Source of the DNA: JASHPR01 sp963808705
GTDB taxonomy: Bacteria; Actinomycetota; Actinomycetes; Streptosporangiales; Streptosporangiaceae
DNA length: 64,000 bases
Reading direction: 5' to 3'
Assembly: GCA_963808705.1 (NCBI GenBank)
Contig: CAWEHB010000003.1
Coordinates: 434,001 to 498,000 of the forward strand
The translations under genes and the position numbers were made by a program. Below, piece after piece: positions 1-7,736 of this stretch. The stretch's first letter is position 1; every line of letters starts with the position of its first letter. The notes under the pieces were generated by a model. The model was given only the letters and a program-made list of their open reading frames with translations, did no database searches and was not told the DNA's origin.

Positions 1-17
1 CACGCCCGACACCTCCT
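1..17 (-). promoter_or_regulatory. Ribosome binding site and GTG start of a gene leaving the window leftward
   Basis: On the minus strand an AGGAGG (complement of 12-17) is followed eight bases later by GTG (complement of 1-3), the ideal arrangement for an actinomycete start. The coding part lies outside the window, so the product cannot be named. The perfect palindrome at 83-100 would sit in its upstream region. Confidence 0.35.
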
Positions 18-82
18 ACCGGTCGTGCCTGGCCAGCGAGCAACCGGCCAGATCTCCCCGCGCCGGAACGTTCCGGCTCATT

Positions 83-100
83 AAAAGTGATATCACTTTT
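83..100. promoter_or_regulatory. Perfect 18-bp palindrome, probable operator
   Basis: AAAAGTGATATCACTTTT is a perfect palindrome with an AT-rich core in otherwise very GC-rich DNA. It starts just past the 3' end of the GNAT gene and lies about 80 bases upstream of the putative leftward gene start at position 3. It has no spacer, so it would make a poor terminator hairpin; a dimeric repressor site for the leftward gene is more likely. The regulator is unknown. Confidence 0.5.
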
Positions 101-101
101 G

Positions 102-668
102 CTAGTTCACATTCAAGTCGGATGGTGAGGAGCCGGCGAGGAGTTTCGAGAGCATGATGAAGCTGAGGTCCGGCCGCTTCGGGATCCCGAACCGGGCGTT
201 GCCGTAGGGAAACGGCCTGCTCTCGCCCGTCCGGCGGTAGCCCCGCCGCTCATACCAGGCGATTAGCTCGCCGCGCTGGGCCAGCACCGTCATCACCATG
301 GTCCGCGCAGCCCAGTCGTCCCGGGCCAGGCGCTCGGCCTCGGCCAGGATTTCCCGGCCCCAGCCCTGGCCCTGGCGGCCGGGCGACACCGAGAACATGC
401 CGAAGTACGCCTCGGCCGGCGCGCGCCGCTCGAGCTGGCAACAGCCGGACAGCTGCCCGTCGGCCTCGGCCACGAGCATGGCACTGCCGGGCCTGCGCAC
501 CACCGCCAGGACCGCGTCGGCGTCGGTGCGCTGGCCGTCGAGCAGGTCCGCCTCGGTCGTCCAGCCCGTCCGGCTGGTCTCGCCCCGGTAGGCGGACTCG
601 ACGAGACCGACGATGGCCGGCACGTCGTGCTCTTCGGCGAACCGGAACGCCAGCGCCACGCTTGCCAT
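102..668 (-). CDS. GNAT-family N-acetyltransferase
   Basis: Protein of 188 residues beginning MASVALAFRFAEEHDVPAIV. The acetyl-CoA binding motif is visible as a V/L-x-P-x-x-Q-G-x-G-W/R-G stretch (SVSPGRQGQGWGREIL), followed by the usual WYERRGYRRTGE C-terminal segment with the Tyr of GNAT enzymes. It would transfer an acetyl group to a small molecule or protein amine; the substrate is not predictable. The reading frame stays open upstream into the two-component remnant, but the GNAT fold begins at the ATG at 668, so that start was chosen. It is transcribed away from the remnant and ends beside the palindrome at 83-100. Confidence 0.85.
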   Translation of the reverse strand: MASVALAFRFAEEHDVPAIVGLVESAYRGETSRTGWTTEADLLDGQRTDADAVLAVVRRPGSAMLVAEADGQLSGCCQLERRAPAEAYFGMFSVSPGRQGQGWGREILAEAERLARDDWAARTMVMTVLAQRGELIAWYERRGYRRTGESRPFPYGNARFGIPKRPDLSFIMLSKLLAGSSPSDLNVN

Positions 669-812
669 TATCGCGAAACCTCCGAAAGCTCGGGATTTCT
701 GAAGGTCAGCGCTCTTCGGCGTGAGGGCCTGCTGGTAACGGATGTGCAGGCGGGGCCGGGCGGCATGGTGGAGACTTGGGCGGTCACGGACTGGCCGGCG
801 GCTGCGGCGCGC

Positions 813-982
813 CCCGCCGGGGATGTTGTGCCGGACGGCGTTGTCGATCAGGTTGGCGGCCAGTTGCTGGACCAGGAGGGGGTCACCGTCGAGGGCCACG
901 TCGACGGCCATCCCTCCCGGCGCAGCCCGGCGGCCAGCGCCGTGGCCAGCACCTCGTCGTCCTCGGTCACCAGAACCCGCAT
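813..982 (-). pseudogene. Response regulator fused by deletion to a histidine kinase N-box (two-component relic)
   Basis: From 982 leftward the sequence reads as a perfect OmpR-class receiver start (MRVLVTEDDEVLATALAAGL, with the acidic DD pair). After RREG one base is missing: GG then ATG. The receiver continues in the shifted frame as MAVDVALDGD. Directly after that comes LAANLIDNAVRHNIPGG, the N-box of a histidine kinase ATPase domain, with no receiver remainder, DNA-binding domain or HisKA between. The simplest reading is a deletion of about 1.5 kb that joined the first gene of a regulator-kinase pair to the end of the second, plus a one-base deletion. No functional product is expected. 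Its upstream flank still carries the repeat cluster at 1043-1091. Confidence 0.8.
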
Positions 983-1042
983 CGCCTGCCCGCCGCTTCG
1001 TGGGTTCCGCGGCATGTCAGCCGCCTGCTTCCCAGGATCGCA

Positions 1043-1091
1043 GGTCACAGGTGACAGCCAGGTGACATTTCTGGTCACCGTGCTGTCACCT
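1043..1091. promoter_or_regulatory. Cluster of 11-bp-spaced AGGTGACA repeats, likely OmpR-type regulator sites
   Basis: AGGTGACA occurs at 1049-1056 and again exactly 11 bases later at 1060-1067. On the opposite strand GGTCACC (1073-1079) and TGTCACCT (1084-1091) show the same 11-base step, and GGTCAC sits at 1043. Direct repeats stepped by 11 bases are the usual site of OmpR/PhoB-class regulators. The cluster lies between the decayed regulator gene, which starts at 982 and reads left, and the sedolisin gene at 1172, which reads right. It was probably the pair's own operator and may now be orphaned or read by a paralogue. Confidence 0.65.
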
Positions 1092-1171
1092 CCCCTTCTG
1101 TACAACAGGTCGCAGGGGGAGAAGCAGGAGAAAGACATGATGTACCGTTTTGGCTTCTTGAGGGGGCCGCG

Positions 1172-2755
1172 ATGAAGGGCAAGACCGGCGGTAGCCGGGG
1201 CCCGCGGCGCGCGGCAGCCCTGGCTGTCGTGGCCGCCGTCGCCGCGCTGACGGCGGGGTGCGGCGTCGTGCATGTGCATTTCGGGTCCTCCGGCGGCTCT
1301 GCCTCGACAGAGCCGCCGACCTACCGGGCGGATCTTGCCTACGCGCAGTGCATGCGAACCCACGGCGTGCCGGGCTTCCCCGACCCCAACCCATCGGGGG
1401 GCTTCAGCATCAGCGGGCACCCGCACGCCAACAGCCCCGCGGCGCGGGCTAATGACGCCTGCGAGCACCTGCTGCCTGCCGGCAGCACGGGAACGGGCAG
1501 CGCCACCGCGCCGGCGACGGCCAGCCCGGCTGGCGCCGCGGCGACTGACTGCCCGGGCTCCCTGCCGTGTTACACACCCCGGCAGCTCCGGGTCGCCTAC
1601 GGCATCCAGCCGCTGCTGGATCGCGGGATCGACGGCCGCGGCGTCACGGTCGCGCTGCCCGAGGAGGCCGAATCGGGGCCGGCGCGGCCCCAGCCGGTCT
1701 CCGGCCTCCTGCAATCGGTCACCGACATCCGGCAGGACCTGGCGGACTTCGACAGCCGGTTCGGGCTGCCCCCCGCACGGATCCAGGTCATCACCACCCT
1801 GGCGGGCTCGTCCGCCTCGCCGTGGCTGGCCGGCGCGGAGGAGGTGGAGGACACCGAGCTGGTGCACGCCGTCGCCCCGGACGCCACCATCCGTGAGATT
1901 CTGGTCGACCCGGCGGAGGTGAGCACCCCGGCGAAGTTCGCCGCCACGTGGGCCACGGCGGTGCGGATCGCCGCCCGCAACGGCGAGGTGATCTCCCAAA
2001 GCGGCATCGGTCAGGACTTCAACCTGGGTGAGGACTCCTTCACCAGCGCGGAGGCGGCGACCATGAACTCGGCACTGGAGTACGCCGCCGCCCGCCAGGT
2101 CACCGTCGTCGTCGCGTCGGGAGACGATGGCGCGATCGGCGAAGGCTCGTCCACGCCGGTCAAGGAGGTCATCCTGCCCACGTCCGACCCGCTCGTGCTC
2201 GCGGCCGGCGGCACCATCCTGACCGCGAACCCGGTCACCGGCGCGTACATCAGCGAGACCGCCTGGAACACCCCCGGGCTGCCGCCGCAGCCCGGCGCGT
2301 CGGGTGGCGGGTTCAGCCGGCTGTTCGCCCGGCCCGCCTACCAGGACGGCGTGCCCGGCATCGGCGCCACCCGGGGCGTGCCGGACGTCGCCGCGGACGC
2401 CTCGGGCACCACCGGCATGGCGCTCGCGTTCAGCGCGCCAGGCGGCAGCTACGAGCTCATCGGGGCCGGCGGCACCAGCGCCGCCGCGCCGTTCTGGGCC
2501 GGCCTGATCGCCCTGGCCGACCAGCAGGCCGGCCACCCGCTCGGCTTCGTCAACCCTGCCATCTACCGGATCGCCCGCGGTCCGCTGTACCACAAGGCGT
2601 TCCACGACATCACCACCGGCAACAACACGGTGGTCCTCACTACCACCTCGCCGCCGGTCACGATCACCGGCTACCAGGCCGGACCCGGCTGGGACCCGGT
2701 CACCGGCTGGGGGACTCCCGACGCCCAGGTCCTCATCCCCCTGCTCGCCCGCTGA
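1172..2755 (+). CDS. Secreted lipoprotein sedolisin (S53 serine-carboxyl peptidase)
   Basis: Protein of 527 residues. An Arg/Lys-rich start, a hydrophobic stretch and the lipobox LTAGC (Cys30) mark a lipid-anchored exported protein. Residues 50-72 carry a small CMRTHGVPGFPDP motif common in actinobacterial exported proteins. The peptidase domain covers about 135-527: candidate Glu/Asp pair in AEEVEDTEL (E223/E224 and D227), oxyanion Asp in ASGDDGA (318/319), nucleophile Ser436 in GGTSAAAP, and the calcium-site C-terminus (HDITTGNN, then AGPGWDPVTGWG). Sedolisins work at acid pH. No long propeptide is evident, unlike classical secreted members. The upstream repeat cluster at 1043-1091 suggests control by a two-component regulator. 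Confidence 0.88.
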   Translation: MKGKTGGSRGPRRAAALAVVAAVAALTAGCGVVHVHFGSSGGSASTEPPTYRADLAYAQCMRTHGVPGFPDPNPSGGFSISGHPHANSPAARANDACEHLLPAGSTGTGSATAPATASPAGAAATDCPGSLPCYTPRQLRVAYGIQPLLDRGIDGRGVTVALPEEAESGPARPQPVSGLLQSVTDIRQDLADFDSRFGLPPARIQVITTLAGSSASPWLAGAEEVEDTELVHAVAPDATIREILVDPAEVSTPAKFAATWATAVRIAARNGEVISQSGIGQDFNLGEDSFTSAEAATMNSALEYAAARQVTVVVASGDDGAIGEGSSTPVKEVILPTSDPLVLAAGGTILTANPVTGAYISETAWNTPGLPPQPGASGGGFSRLFARPAYQDGVPGIGATRGVPDVAADASGTTGMALAFSAPGGSYELIGAGGTSAAAPFWAGLIALADQQAGHPLGFVNPAIYRIARGPLYHKAFHDITTGNNTVVLTTTSPPVTITGYQAGPGWDPVTGWGTPDAQVLIPLLAR

Positions 2756-2883
2756 GGCACCGCGAAATGTTCCGGGCTTCCCGGGGCCATTGCCCCGGAA
2801 ACCCGGGACAGCTGCGCGCCGGTCAAGCGCTCCCTCATGGCCTACGACCACTGCTGACATGCCCGCATTTCCCGGTCAGCGAT

Positions 2884-3489
2884 CTAGCGGGCTGGTTTCG
2901 GTGGCGGCCAGTCGCCGGGCAACTCGTTCAGCCGCCGGGCGTAGGCGGCCGGGTCGGGCTTTCGGTGCTCCTTGAGGACCCCGTAGACGTCCTCGGTGAC
3001 CAGCGAGGCAATCATGTGCATGATGTTGTGCCAGTCATAACCGCGCCCGGCGAGCCGCTGCACCGTCTGCCATGTGTCGGGCGGGTCGTTGGCCAGCAAC
3101 TGGTTCGCCACCACCTGGTGCATCGCCACGTGCAGCCTCGGGCTGACGGGCTGGCCGTCGATGATCACGTCGTCTTCACCGTGCAGGGCGTGCGCGAACT
3201 CCGGGTGGAGCGCCTCAATGAGCAGCGCGCGCTCGTCCTCATCGCCTGGGTCCAGCAGCTGGAGATCGAGTTCCCGGTAAATCCCGTGCGCCGGGGGAAC
3301 CGCCCAAGACCGCCGGTCGCCCGGCTGAGGCTCATCGAACCAGCAACCGGTCGTCTCCTCCGCGTGTCCGGGGGTCTGCTCAGACGTCGGCACCGCAAAC
3401 AGGTGTGGTCCGCCCCGGCGCGCCCCCGCCCGCCCGGCCTGCTGACGGCGGCGACGGCCGGGTGGGCGGCCACGGCTTCGCGGACTCAT
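2884..3489 (-). CDS. DUF1841-like conserved protein
   Basis: About 201 residues. An Arg-rich N-terminus (MSPRSRGRPPGRRRR) is followed by a region of low similarity, then a well-kept helical domain: HPEFAHAL, then MHQVVANQLLANDPP, WQTVQRL, YDWHNIMHMIASLV. The MHQxVAxQL...DDPPE and HxxxHMIAS patterns are typical of the DUF1841 group. Function is unknown. The ATG at 3489 was preferred over a GTG at 3519 because the basic MSPRSRGR start matches the usual family N-terminus. It stands alone, reading toward the 3' end of the sedolisin gene. Confidence 0.7.
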   Translation of the reverse strand: MSPRSRGRPPGRRRRQQAGRAGARRGGPHLFAVPTSEQTPGHAEETTGCWFDEPQPGDRRSWAVPPAHGIYRELDLQLLDPGDEDERALLIEALHPEFAHALHGEDDVIIDGQPVSPRLHVAMHQVVANQLLANDPPDTWQTVQRLAGRGYDWHNIMHMIASLVTEDVYGVLKEHRKPDPAAYARRLNELPGDWPPPKPAR

Positions 3490-3942
3490 CCAGCAATTGT
3501 CCCAGCGCCGGCCGGACACGTCACGCGGTAGCCCACAGCCTTAACGTCACTGCGCACTGCCCGAGTGCGAGCGCGCGCCGCGCGGCGGGACTGACGACCG
3601 CGTGGGTCTCGACGTCCGCGACGCCGCCGAGCACCTCCAGCAGCCTGCTCCGTCTGCGCCTCAGCCGGCAGTCCATGCGGCGGGTGCCATATCCGCCGAT
3701 CGGTGCGGGTTAAGCCGAAGCGAGTTCGATGGTCGGGTGCGTTCCGAACGGGATGTTCTGTCGCACTGGCACTAGCTGAGTTGTGCGGCCGTTGCAATCA
3801 TCCTTGTGTATAGCAGTGGCTCAGCCGAGCTTCGCCGATCGTATGGCTAGCCGAGCCAGCTTTGGTCGGCGAGGAATCCCCACACCGGGTTGTACTCGTA
3901 GTTGTGCAGGCGCTTGGAGACGAGATCGACTTCGGGCGGCGG
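3490..3942. other. Intergenic stretch with possible decayed coding traces
   Basis: No confident gene. On the minus strand, 3521-3676 can be read as a 51-residue frame with plausible composition (LLEVLGGVADVETH...), and 3847-3942 reads PPPEVDLVSKRLHNYEYNPVWGFLADQSWLG, with KRLHNYEYNPVWGFLADQ looking protein-like, in the same frame as and directly after the stop of the NTF2-like gene. Either could be a gene relic; neither was recognised. Confidence 0.4.
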
Positions 3943-4164
3943 TCAGGCGCGCCAGCGGGAAATCTGGCCGTCCCTCAACTCGATGGACCGTGCCCCGGCC
4001 GGGGCGTGGGTGGCCCGTTCGAGCGTGGTCAGCACCTTGCTTCTGCCACGGATGGTCTTGCCGTTGCCATCCCTCCACTGCAGATACGGATGCAGTAGGG
4101 GCCGGACAGTATTCCTGTCACCCGCGACGATAGCCGCCTGAACCTGCCGGCCAATCTCATCCAC
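3943..4164 (-). CDS. Small NTF2/SnoaL-like protein
   Basis: Protein of 73 residues. The central LLHPYLQWRDGNGKTIRGR and the C-terminal IELRDGQISRW match the pattern of small nuclear-transport-factor-2-like proteins, in which a basic residue follows the HPYLxW element and the last strand reads ELRDGQIxRW. It is short for the fold (usually 100-130 residues) and could be a trimmed copy. The reading frame continues past its stop into protein-like sequence, so a stop mutation in a longer gene is possible. Function is unknown; this fold serves as enzyme or binding pocket for small molecules. Confidence 0.55.
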   Translation of the reverse strand: MDEIGRQVQAAIVAGDRNTVRPLLHPYLQWRDGNGKTIRGRSKVLTTLERATHAPAGARSIELRDGQISRWRA

Positions 4165-4268
4165 GTCGACATCATGACGCGCGGAGAGAGCTGGGCTCGC
4201 TCCGAAGGGCTGCCAGAACGATGCCGCAGACCGACCGGGCGGCGGTCAGGCCGTTCGGGGTAGCCTGC

Positions 4269-4290
4269 CGGCCCGGCCCCTGCCGGGCCG
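4269..4290. terminator. Perfect 9-bp GC hairpin upstream of the CBS gene
   Basis: CGGCCCGGC, a CCCT loop, then GCCGGGCCG. There is no T tract. It may act as an intrinsic-like terminator separating the CBS gene from upstream transcription, or as a leader structure. Confidence 0.35.
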
Positions 4291-4403
4291 TGGCTGGCCA
4301 GCAGGGGGTGCGCTCTAGGTGACGCGACCCGGGCCAGGTATCTTATGGCCGTGCCCGAAGCATGGCGCTGTCCGGAATCCTTAACCGAACGAACGAGGCC
4401 TAG

Positions 4404-4808
4404 GTGAGTATCGAGAGCCTCATCTCCAGGGACCTACTGCGAACGACCGCGGACGCGACGCTGTCCGATGTCGCGACCACCATGATTTCCATGGCTTCCG
4501 GCAGTGTGCTGGTCTTTGACGCGCAGGAGCTGATAGGGGTGATCACCCTGCGCGACATCGTCCGAGCAGCCTTGCAGGAGCCGGACATCACCCAAGTCCC
4601 GGTTGAGGAATACATGACCACCCAGCCTTGGGTGGTGTCACCGGGCTGGAACGTCAAGGACATCGCCGCACGCATGATCAACCACAACATTGAACACGTG
4701 CCGGTGGTTCAAGACGGCGAGGTCGTGGGGATCCTGTCCTCGTTCGATCTCGTGGCCTATCTTGCCCTGCAAGGCGAAGGTGAGGCCGACGCCCCAGCGC
4801 GCCACTGA
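4404..4808 (+). CDS. Paired CBS-domain protein
   Basis: Protein of 134 residues that consists almost entirely of two CBS motifs: residues about 8-60 (ATLSDVATTMISMASGSVLV, ELIGVITLRDIV) and about 70-125 (MTTQPWVVSPGWNVKDIAAR, HVPVVQDGEVVGILSSFDLV). Each shows the conserved G-x-I/L-T/S-x-x-D ending that binds adenosyl ligands such as AMP, ATP or SAM. Such stand-alone pairs act as energy-sensing regulators that bind a partner enzyme or transporter. Start GTG at 4404, with GAGG six bases upstream. No partner gene is evident nearby. Confidence 0.85.
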   Translation: MSIESLISRDLLRTTADATLSDVATTMISMASGSVLVFDAQELIGVITLRDIVRAALQEPDITQVPVEEYMTTQPWVVSPGWNVKDIAARMINHNIEHVPVVQDGEVVGILSSFDLVAYLALQGEGEADAPARH

Positions 4809-4883
4809 GCTTGAGCCGGGATCAGTGGGCTGAGCGTCACCCCGGGGCGAGACCGCCAGGTGGGACCCGGCGGTTCTTGCGGT

Positions 4884-5526
4884 TCAGTCTGGGTATTCGT
4901 CCTTGCGCCAGATGCGAGTTTCGCTGGGGCTCTCTTTGGGCGTCCGCTCGAGCAGGAATGAGTGATAGGGCGCGACGAAGGGGGTCTGGTGGGGTAACCG
5001 TGTAGGTGTGGTAGACGGGGCCGTTCTCGCGCGCAAAGGCGATCCACCCGGGGCTCTCGCGCAGGCCGTCGCTGAGCTCGGCTCCGATCTGCTCTGACCA
5101 CTCCTGAAGCTCCTCGGGCGGATCGTCGATCATCGCCTTGATCTCGGGGATCTGCTGGGTCTGCTGCTCGGTCATCGCCAGCCCGAAGTCGAACGGGAAG
5201 TCGGTGTCGTAGGTCGACACGTACGGGAACTGCCAGCCCATCCGCTGCTTGTAGGCCGGGAGCCGGCCGATCGGCGCGCGCGAGAGGCAGATCAGGGTTA
5301 CGTCTTGGTGGTTGAGGTGAACCAGCATCCCGTCGAGCTCGTCGCCCAGGCTCGTGCACCCCGGGCACGCGCCGCGTGAGTACGCGGGGCCGAACATGAT
5401 GTTGTAGGCCAGAAGCTGCGAGCGGCCGTCGAACAGGTCCACGAGGCTCTTCTTGCCGTCCTGGGTGTCGAATGGGTAGTCCTTGCCGACCGCGACCCAC
5501 GGAAGCTCGAGCCGCGGCGAATACAC
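4884..5526 (-). pseudogene. DUF899 thioredoxin-like protein, 5'-truncated and frameshifted
   Basis: The body matches the DUF899 family closely: LPWVAVGKDYPFDTQDGKKS, LVDLFDGRSQLLAYNIMFGP, CPGCTSLGDELDG, VTLICLSRAP, MGWQFPYVSTY. After VYHTYTVTPPD the frame turns to unrelated sequence. The family C-terminus is still there one frame over (VAPYHSFLLERTPK, ending WRKDEYPD and a stop at 4884-4886). The cause is one extra base in the G run at 4980-4984. The usual N-terminal helix before LPWVRVEKDY is also missing: the frame starts with GTG at 5526 with no ribosome site. Two defects make a pseudogene likely, although the homopolymer shift alone could be a sequencing error. Confidence 0.75.
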
Positions 5527-5555
5527 CCGGATGTGTCAGATATCACCCGTGTATT
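5520..5555. repeat. Inverted repeat AATACAC / GTGTATT
   Basis: AATACAC at 5520-5526 and GTGTATT at 5549-5555 are perfect inverted copies 22 bases apart, at the junction between the truncated DUF899 gene and the divergently read glycosylase gene. This could be an operator with widely spaced half-sites, or the scar of the event that removed the DUF899 5' end. Confidence 0.3.
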
Positions 5556-5710
5556 AGCCGATCTGATCGGCTGCACAGCCAAGATTGGTGAGGTAGGCGG
5601 CCGCGCCGATGGGGGTGATCGGCGCGCTGGTCCGTGGCGCGATCTGATCGATCTCGGTGTCGGTGCTATCCGCTACCGTGCGGGTATCGGTGAACCGGGT
5701 GGAGCAGGCG

Positions 5711-6568
5711 ATGGCGGAACATGTGGTCGAGTTCGAGGTTCTGGGCCCGTGGTCGCTGGATACCAGCCGCCGGTTCTGGGAAGGCTTCACCCCCGCCGCG
5801 CTAGCGGGCGAGCCGGCCGGGCCGGGGCTGCGCACGGTGTTCTGTGCCGAGGGTGACTGGCGGCGCGCCGAAGCGGGGGTGACCCAGGCTGGGGATACCG
5901 CACACGTGGTGCTGGCTGGCGCCGGTGATCTTGATGCGGCCGCCGGACAGGTGCGCCGGTTCTTGGCGCTGGACGTCGACGGGCGTGGCTGGCCGCAGGT
6001 GGGCCGCCGGGATGCGGTGATCGCTGACGCGCAGGCGCGGCTGCCCGGCCTGCGGCCGTGCGGTTTCCATTCCCCGTATGAGGCTGCGGCGTGGTCGGTG
6101 CTGGCGCAGCGGCTACGCATCGTGCAGGCGGCCCGGCTGCGCGCGGAGCTGATCGCCCGCCACGGCGAGGATGGCGCGTTCCCGGCGCCGCGCACCCTGG
6201 CCCGGGCCGACCTAGATCTTCCGGGGCGTAAGGGTGAGTACCTGCGGGCGGTCGCCGAGGCAGCCTTGGATGGGCTGCTGAACGGGGCGGCGCTGCGCGC
6301 GGTCGACCCCGAGGACGCCGTCCAGCGCGTGCAGCAGGTCAAGGGCCTTGGCCCCTTCGCGGCCGAGCTGGTCGTGGTCCGGGGCGCGAACGCTCCCGAC
6401 GCGCTGCCCCATCACGAACGCCGGCTGGACGCCGAGATCGCCGAACGGTACGGCCCTGGCCGCACCCTGGCCGACGTCTCACAGGCGTGGCGGCCCTACC
6501 GCACCTGGGCCGCCGTGCACCTGCGCGCGCTTCGCGAGCAGCGCACCGGCGAGATCTCCGCCCGCTGA
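5711..6568 (+). CDS. AlkA-like DNA-3-methyladenine glycosylase (HhH-GPD)
   Basis: Protein of 285 residues from the ATG at 5711, which has GGAG seven bases upstream; an in-frame start at 5657 lacks a ribosome site. Residues 112-150 (LRPCGFHSPYEAAAWSVLAQRL) form the typical helical entry of the HhH-GPD fold. The helix-hairpin-helix with glycine loop is at about 205-226 (QVKGLGPFAAELVVVRG). The family removes alkylated bases from DNA. The E. coli AlkA catalytic Asp lies in a LPDD motif; the matching place here reads LPHHERRL (residues 232-239), with no Asp at that spot. I recall other actinobacterial members with an HE pair here, so this may be a subfamily feature. Confidence 0.8.
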   Translation: MAEHVVEFEVLGPWSLDTSRRFWEGFTPAALAGEPAGPGLRTVFCAEGDWRRAEAGVTQAGDTAHVVLAGAGDLDAAAGQVRRFLALDVDGRGWPQVGRRDAVIADAQARLPGLRPCGFHSPYEAAAWSVLAQRLRIVQAARLRAELIARHGEDGAFPAPRTLARADLDLPGRKGEYLRAVAEAALDGLLNGAALRAVDPEDAVQRVQQVKGLGPFAAELVVVRGANAPDALPHHERRLDAEIAERYGPGRTLADVSQAWRPYRTWAAVHLRALREQRTGEISAR

Positions 6569-6845
6569 GCCACCCGGTACGCCCGGACACGCTCAGTGGC
6601 CATGCCTTGAACCGCTGAGCTGCGCAAACCGCCTAATGGATGGCTGCCCTGTCCTTGGGGATGCCGTTCGCGTCGCGACCGAACAGGACAATATGTGCGT
6701 CCCGGGGATCGTGGCCTGCTCGCTGCCCGCCTCCTCCGGCCGCACCTGCCCGGCCGTGCGGGCCGCTGGCTGAGCTGGCGCCGCCGCCATGCCCGCTCCC
6801 GCTGGTATCAGCGGCGGACCCGGCCAAGTCGAGACATTTGCCTGG

Positions 6846-7736
6846 TCAGCTGGCAACTGGCGGGCTGTCGTACGGGGAGCCTGGCTTGTCGCCTGCCCAT
6901 TCGGCGCGGTGTATGGCCCGCATGGCGCCGAGGAACACCCGCTCCTGACTGAACGCCAAGCGGGCGGCCCGGAGCCCGGCGGTCGCGGCCATGTCGCTCA
7001 GCGGGCCGCTCGGCCTCCCGTACATCCGCCGCGCCCAGCGCGGCAGGGTCGAGAACGCCAGGGTGCTTACCGGCGGCAAGCCTAGCTTCAGCACGCGGTT
7101 GCTGTCGGGCACCGGAGGATGCAAAGTCAGCCGCAGCGCCTGTTTCGCCTCGTCGCACGCGTACAAACTCGGCCTGATCTCCTCGTAGTAGTCGTCGAGC
7201 TCGGCCATCGAGGCGGGCGCTGACCCGCGGTCGACGCCGATGAGTTCCGCACTTGCGCGCTGCTCGGCCACGAAGGCGTCAAGCTCCGCTGCGGAGAACG
7301 GCAGTCCGCCGCGCCGGGCGACGTCTATGGCGGAGGCGACCTCGCCGCAATGTACCCACAGCAGCAGCCCGGGCTCGTCCACCCGGTACCGCGTGCCGTC
7401 GGGGTCGGTTCCGGTCAGCGACTCATGAATCTTGCGCACACGGCGTCCCGCACGTTCCGCCTCGCCAAGCGTCCCGAACGTGCGCGTCTCGATGAACTTC
7501 CTGGTCCGCCGGAGCCTGGCCCAGGCATCCACGGGCTCGGTGATGGTAGCGGCGTTCTGCAACGTGCCGCGTATCACCCGCGGATGCAAGGCCTGAAGGT
7601 ACAGCGCGCGGACAACCGCCACCCACATTATCCGGCTGCTCATCACCCGCCAGGTCACCGACTCGGGGCCGAACAATCCGTCATCTTCCCGGCCGGGATC
7701 ATCCGGGCTCGTATACGTGTATGGCGTGTAGGGCAC
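6846..7736 (-). CDS. MpaB-like oxygenase (DUF2236)
   Basis: Protein of 296 residues starting GTG at 7736. Family marks in order: DDGLFGPESVTWRVMSSRIMWV, RALYLQALHPRVIRGTLQNA, ARLRRTRKFIETRTFGT, RVRKIHESLTG, LLLWVHCGEVASAID, and the late PRWARRMYGRP. The paired His residues (LHPRV and WVHCGE) are those expected to bind haem b in latex-clearing and mycophenolic-acid (MpaB) type enzymes. The natural substrate is unknown; actinomycetes carry many paralogues. It is a lone gene facing the glycosylase gene tail to tail. Confidence 0.85.
   Translation of the reverse strand: MPYTPYTYTSPDDPGREDDGLFGPESVTWRVMSSRIMWVAVVRALYLQALHPRVIRGTLQNAATITEPVDAWARLRRTRKFIETRTFGTLGEAERAGRRVRKIHESLTGTDPDGTRYRVDEPGLLLWVHCGEVASAIDVARRGGLPFSAAELDAFVAEQRASAELIGVDRGSAPASMAELDDYYEEIRPSLYACDEAKQALRLTLHPPVPDSNRVLKLGLPPVSTLAFSTLPRWARRMYGRPSGPLSDMAATAGLRAARLAFSQERVFLGAMRAIHRAEWAGDKPGSPYDSPPVAS

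Noticed and set aside
848..2860. A 670-codon open frame on the minus strand opposite the sedolisin gene
   Set aside because: It mirrors a real gene in GC-rich DNA, has low-complexity Arg/Gly-rich composition and no domain. Only its last part (982-911) is real, as the receiver relic.
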